From an uncultured Eubacteriales bacterium (GTDB lineage: Bacteria > Bacillota > Clostridia > Oscillospirales > Oscillospiraceae): a DNA stretch of 8,741 bases. The stretch covers positions 1-8,741 of the forward strand of contig USQL01000089.1 of NCBI GenBank assembly GCA_900556935.1, in the 5' to 3' direction. The notes below the pieces were generated by a model. The model did no database searches. It was not told the origin of the DNA and saw nothing but the letters and a program-made list of their open reading frames with translations. Of the stretch, positions 6,638-8,741 are shown piece by piece (the stretch's first letter is position 1; each line of letters begins with the position of its first letter). The translations under genes were made by a program, and so were the position numbers.

Positions 6638-6780
6638 GCCATGTAGGGGAGGCTCTTAGCCTCCCGAAGCTGACGCAACTGGGCGGTTCGTTGAATGTTG
6701 AGCGGCTGCGCCGCAGCGGGCGGCTTCGAGCCGCCCCTACCCGGTGCGGTGGAAACCGAGGGCTGGCGACCCCTACAATG
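6638..6780. repeat. Hairpin-rich GTAGGGG/CCCCTAC interspersed repeat block
   Basis: Inverted GTAGGGG (6643-6649) and CCCCTAC (6734-6740) bound two 8-bp hairpins with 3-base loops: GGGAGGCT/AGCCTCCC (6647-6654 with 6658-6665) and GGGCGGCT/AGCCGCCC (6718-6725 with 6729-6736). A further GCGGC/GCCGC pair lies at 6702-6714. A second CCCCTACAATG at 6770-6780 marks a degenerate extra unit. The pattern resembles short repeats scattered in intergenic regions of gut Clostridia (general familiarity, not checked). No gene is supported in this block. Confidence 0.65.
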
Positions 6781-6814
6781 CCCATTCTATTGAAAATGTG
6801 TTCATATCTTTTTA

Positions 6815-6833
6815 ACTCATGCAATTGTCGTGT
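6815..6833 (+). promoter_or_regulatory. 19-bp promoter-upstream motif, copy B
   Basis: Reads ACTCATGCAATTGTCGTGT and ends 17 bases before the -35 of the GT2 gene promoter. That is the same distance as copy A from the minus-strand promoter. It differs from copy A at two positions only, while the surrounding promoter sequences are not alike apart from the -35/-10 boxes. It is a likely binding site for a shared regulator, or the end of an inserted element. Confidence 0.6.
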
Positions 6834-6850
6834 CTTTCCTTTTATACTGC

Positions 6851-6879
6851 TTGAAAAAGTCGTCATTTTGGAGTACAAT
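6851..6879 (+). promoter_or_regulatory. Sigma-A-type promoter of the glycosyltransferase genes
   Basis: TTGAAA (6851-6856), a 17-base spacer and TACAAT (6874-6879) each match the sigma-A consensus at five of six bases. Transcription would start near 6886, only a few bases before the ribosome binding site, giving a very short leader. Confidence 0.82.
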
Positions 6880-6893
6880 GAAGAAAATATGTG

Positions 6894-6899
6894 AGGAGG
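6894..6899 (+). promoter_or_regulatory. Strong ribosome binding site for a TTG start
   Basis: A perfect AGGAGG lies seven bases before the TTG at 6907. No ATG or GTG in frame lies nearby before the conserved LISLIVPCYNEE motif, so this site decides the TTG start. Confidence 0.85.
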
Positions 6900-6906
6900 C
6901 ATCTTT

Positions 6907-7854
6907 TTGGCTGAATTGATTTCTCTGATTGTGCCGTGCTATAACGAGGAGCAGTCCCTTCCCTACTTCCAAAAGGAAGTGTCCGCCGTGATGGACAGGA
7001 TGAACTATCTGGACTTTGAAATCATCTTTGTCAACGACGGCTCTCGGGACGGAACGCTGGCACTTCTGCGGCAGATGGCCGCCCAGGACAAGCGCATCAA
7101 ATATCTCTCCTTCTCCCGGAATTTCGGCAAGGAGGCCGCCATGTACGCCGGACTGCAGCACGCGAGCGGCGACTATGCCGCGGTGATGGATGCCGACCTG
7201 CAAGACCCCCCTGCCCTGCTGGAAGAAATGTACCACGCCGTCACCCAGGAGGGCTACGACTCCGCCGCCACCCGCCGGGTCACCCGCAAGGGGGAACCCC
7301 CCATCCGCAGCTTCTTCGCCCGGATGTTCTACCGGATTATCAACCGCATGGCGGACGTGGAGATTGTGGACGGCGCGCGGGATTTCCGGCTGATGAACCG
7401 GAAATTTCTGGATGCCCTGCTGTCCCTGAAGGAATACAATCGGTTTTCCAAGGGTCTGTTCGGCTGGGTGGGCTTCAAGACCAAATGGATTGAATTTGAA
7501 AATGTGGAGCGGGTTGCCGGTGAAACCAAATGGTCCTTCTGGAAGCTGTTCCGCTACAGCATCGAGGGCATTGTGGCCTTCACCACCGCGCCGTTGACCA
7601 TGGCCTCGGTGATGGGCTTTTTCATGTGCCTGCTGGCGCTGTGCTCCACGGTGTTCATTGTGATCCGCAAGCTGCTGTTCGGTGACCCGGTGTCCGGCTG
7701 GGCCTCCACCGCCTCCATCATCACCTTTATTGGCGGCATCCAGCTGTTTTTCATGGGTGTTTTCGGGCAGTATCTGGCAAAAGCCTACACAGAAATCAAA
7801 AACCGCCCCATTTACATTGTGGCAGAATCCAACCTGGATTCCCCTGCGAAATAA
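6907..7854 (+). CDS. Family 2 polyprenyl-phosphate glycosyltransferase (GtrB/DPM1-like)
   Basis: A 315-aa membrane-bound GT2 enzyme. It likely moves a sugar from a nucleotide donor to undecaprenyl phosphate on the cytoplasmic face. The GT-A domain shows LIVPCYNEE (7-15), VNDGSRDGT (42-50), SFSRNFGKEAAMYAGL (68-83) and the metal-binding DAD within MDADLQDPP (94-102). DGARDFRLMNR and FSKGLFGWVGF follow, typical of the GtrB, CsbB and dolichol-phosphate mannose synthase group. Two C-terminal membrane helices (about 232-253 and 270-290) end in the signature GQYLAKAYTEIKNRPIYIV. Length and domain layout are normal for the group. The start is TTG, supported by AGGAGG and a promoter close upstream. 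The GT-C gene follows after 27 bp, consistent with one transcript in which the lipid-linked sugar feeds the next enzyme. The sugar cannot be read from the sequence. Confidence 0.92.
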   Translation: MAELISLIVPCYNEEQSLPYFQKEVSAVMDRMNYLDFEIIFVNDGSRDGTLALLRQMAAQDKRIKYLSFSRNFGKEAAMYAGLQHASGDYAAVMDADLQDPPALLEEMYHAVTQEGYDSAATRRVTRKGEPPIRSFFARMFYRIINRMADVEIVDGARDFRLMNRKFLDALLSLKEYNRFSKGLFGWVGFKTKWIEFENVERVAGETKWSFWKLFRYSIEGIVAFTTAPLTMASVMGFFMCLLALCSTVFIVIRKLLFGDPVSGWASTASIITFIGGIQLFFMGVFGQYLAKAYTEIKNRPIYIVAESNLDSPAK

Positions 7855-7881
7855 GAGCTTTGCAATCAGAAAGGATTTTCT

Positions 7882-8741
7882 ATGGAAAAGAAAAACCGTA
7901 TTTCCACCGCCTATTGGCTGCTGTGCGCCGTTGCCGCCGTGCTGTTCGGCGTACTGTCACTGCGAACCAACATCTGGGCAGACGAAGCGTACACCTTTGC
8001 CATGGTGCGCCACAGCTTTGCTGACATCTGGCGCATCACCGCCGCTGATGTTCACCCGCCCCTGTATTATTTCCTGGTGAAGATTTTCACCTCCCCCTTC
8101 GGCTACAGCCAATATTCCGTCCGGCTGTTTTCCGGTGCCTGCTATTTCCTGATTCTTGCCATTGGCGGCTGGCAGCTCACCCGGCTGTTTGACCGGAAAA
8201 CCGGGCTGCTGTTTATGCTGCTTTATATGCTGTTCCCCTTTGCCCTGGACTATTCCACCGAGGCAAGGATGTATTCTTCCGCTGCGCTGGCCGTCTTTCT
8301 GTGTGCCCTCTTTGCCTACCGTGCCTATTTCAGCAACAAGGCCGGGGACTGGATTGGCTTCACCGCCGCGGGTCTGTGCGCCGCCTACCAGCATTATTTT
8401 GCTCTGGTAGCCGCCGGTGCCATCTACGGTGTGCTGCTGGTGTGCATCCTGGTGAAGAAGCGCTCTGTTTTCAAATCCTGGCTGGTGGTTTCCGCCGTGA
8501 CCATTGTGCTGTATCTGCCCTGGCTCAAGTGCTTTGCAGAGCAGCTGGCTTTCAAGGTCAACAATGAATATTGGATTTCGCCCATCACCCCCGCAACCCT
8601 GCTGGATGATATGCTTACCATCCTCCATGCCAGCGGCAACAAGCCCTTCCCCATTTTCTTTGCCCTGCTTTATTTCTTCCTGCTGCTTGGCATCACCTGG
8701 CGGCGGGAAGCGCCCCCGCTGCTGGCAATGACCGTTTGTCT
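7882..8741 (+). CDS. GT-C membrane glycosyltransferase, GT39/PMT-like (3' end outside window)
   Basis: The reading frame is open for 286 codons to the window edge, so the gene is partial. It encodes a polytopic protein with a first membrane helix at about 10-27 and many later hydrophobic segments. Diagnostic GT-C features are WADEAYTF (D34, E35, the acidic pair in the first outside loop), HPPLYYF (58-64) and DYSTEARMYS (123-132). These are shared by the GT39 mannosyltransferase/ArnT-like superfamily that takes sugars from polyprenyl phosphate and adds them to a surface acceptor. The ATG at 7882 follows AAAGGA by six bases. Placed just after the GT2 gene, it is the natural user of the lipid-linked sugar. 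The acceptor (teichoic acid, polysaccharide or protein) is unknown, and I see no flippase in view. Confidence 0.87.
   Translation, partial: MEKKNRISTAYWLLCAVAAVLFGVLSLRTNIWADEAYTFAMVRHSFADIWRITAADVHPPLYYFLVKIFTSPFGYSQYSVRLFSGACYFLILAIGGWQLTRLFDRKTGLLFMLLYMLFPFALDYSTEARMYSSAALAVFLCALFAYRAYFSNKAGDWIGFTAAGLCAAYQHYFALVAAGAIYGVLLVCILVKKRSVFKSWLVVSAVTIVLYLPWLKCFAEQLAFKVNNEYWISPITPATLLDDMLTILHASGNKPFPIFFALLYFFLLLGITWRREAPPLLAMTVC

Noticed and set aside
6498..6902. N-terminal extension of the DivIVA-like protein up to 6902
   Set aside because: The extension would translate the promoter, the 19-bp sites and the repeat block. The AGGAGG and DivIVA-like motif support the start at 6497.

Overview
The window looks like chromosome of a gut-type Clostridia (Firmicutes), most plausibly Oscillospiraceae/Ruminococcaceae. 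This is an inference from moderately high GC, strong AGGAGG-type ribosome binding sites, a cell-surface GH3 enzyme with permuted domain order, a DUF6273-like surface protein, a Clostridia-style FliB-like protein, and short hairpin-rich intergenic repeats. No rRNA, tRNA, CRISPR array, phage gene or transposase is visible.

Region 1 (about 54-4392, + strand) is a tightly packed three-gene membrane cassette. It holds a 974-aa GH3-type hydrolase anchored by a transmembrane segment at each end, a 125-aa four-helix membrane protein, and a 343-aa secreted, C-terminally anchored DUF6273-like protein. Gaps are only 1 and 3 bp. It ends in a strong bidirectional hairpin terminator (4400-4435).

Region 2 (4436-4805) is non-coding. 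It carries two copies of one structured repeat (4489-4553 and 4650-4732) in head-to-head inverted orientation. Their middle hairpins share an identical core but have different, still self-complementary arms.

Region 3 (4806-6497, - strand) is a two-gene unit: a DivIVA-like coiled-coil protein followed by a cysteine-rich FliB-like protein (putative lysine N-methylase). No flagellar gene is in view.

Region 4 (6498-6906) is the divergent intergenic region. Each direction has a good sigma-A-type promoter with a 17-bp spacer. Exactly 17 bp upstream of each -35 lies one copy of a 19-bp motif (17/19 identity, inverted). Between the two copies sits a hairpin-rich GTAGGGG/CCCCTAC repeat block.

Region 5 (6907-8741, + strand) holds a polyprenyl-phosphate glycosyltransferase of family GT2 (TTG start) and the first 286 codons of a GT-C (GT39/PMT-like) membrane glycosyltransferase. 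Together they fit a pathway in which a sugar is loaded on a lipid carrier in the cytoplasm and transferred to a surface acceptor outside. The flippase, if any, is not in the window.

The overall theme is the cell envelope. The most interesting signals are the paired 19-bp promoter-upstream sites, the structured inverted repeats, and the unusual active-site residues of the permuted GH3 protein.
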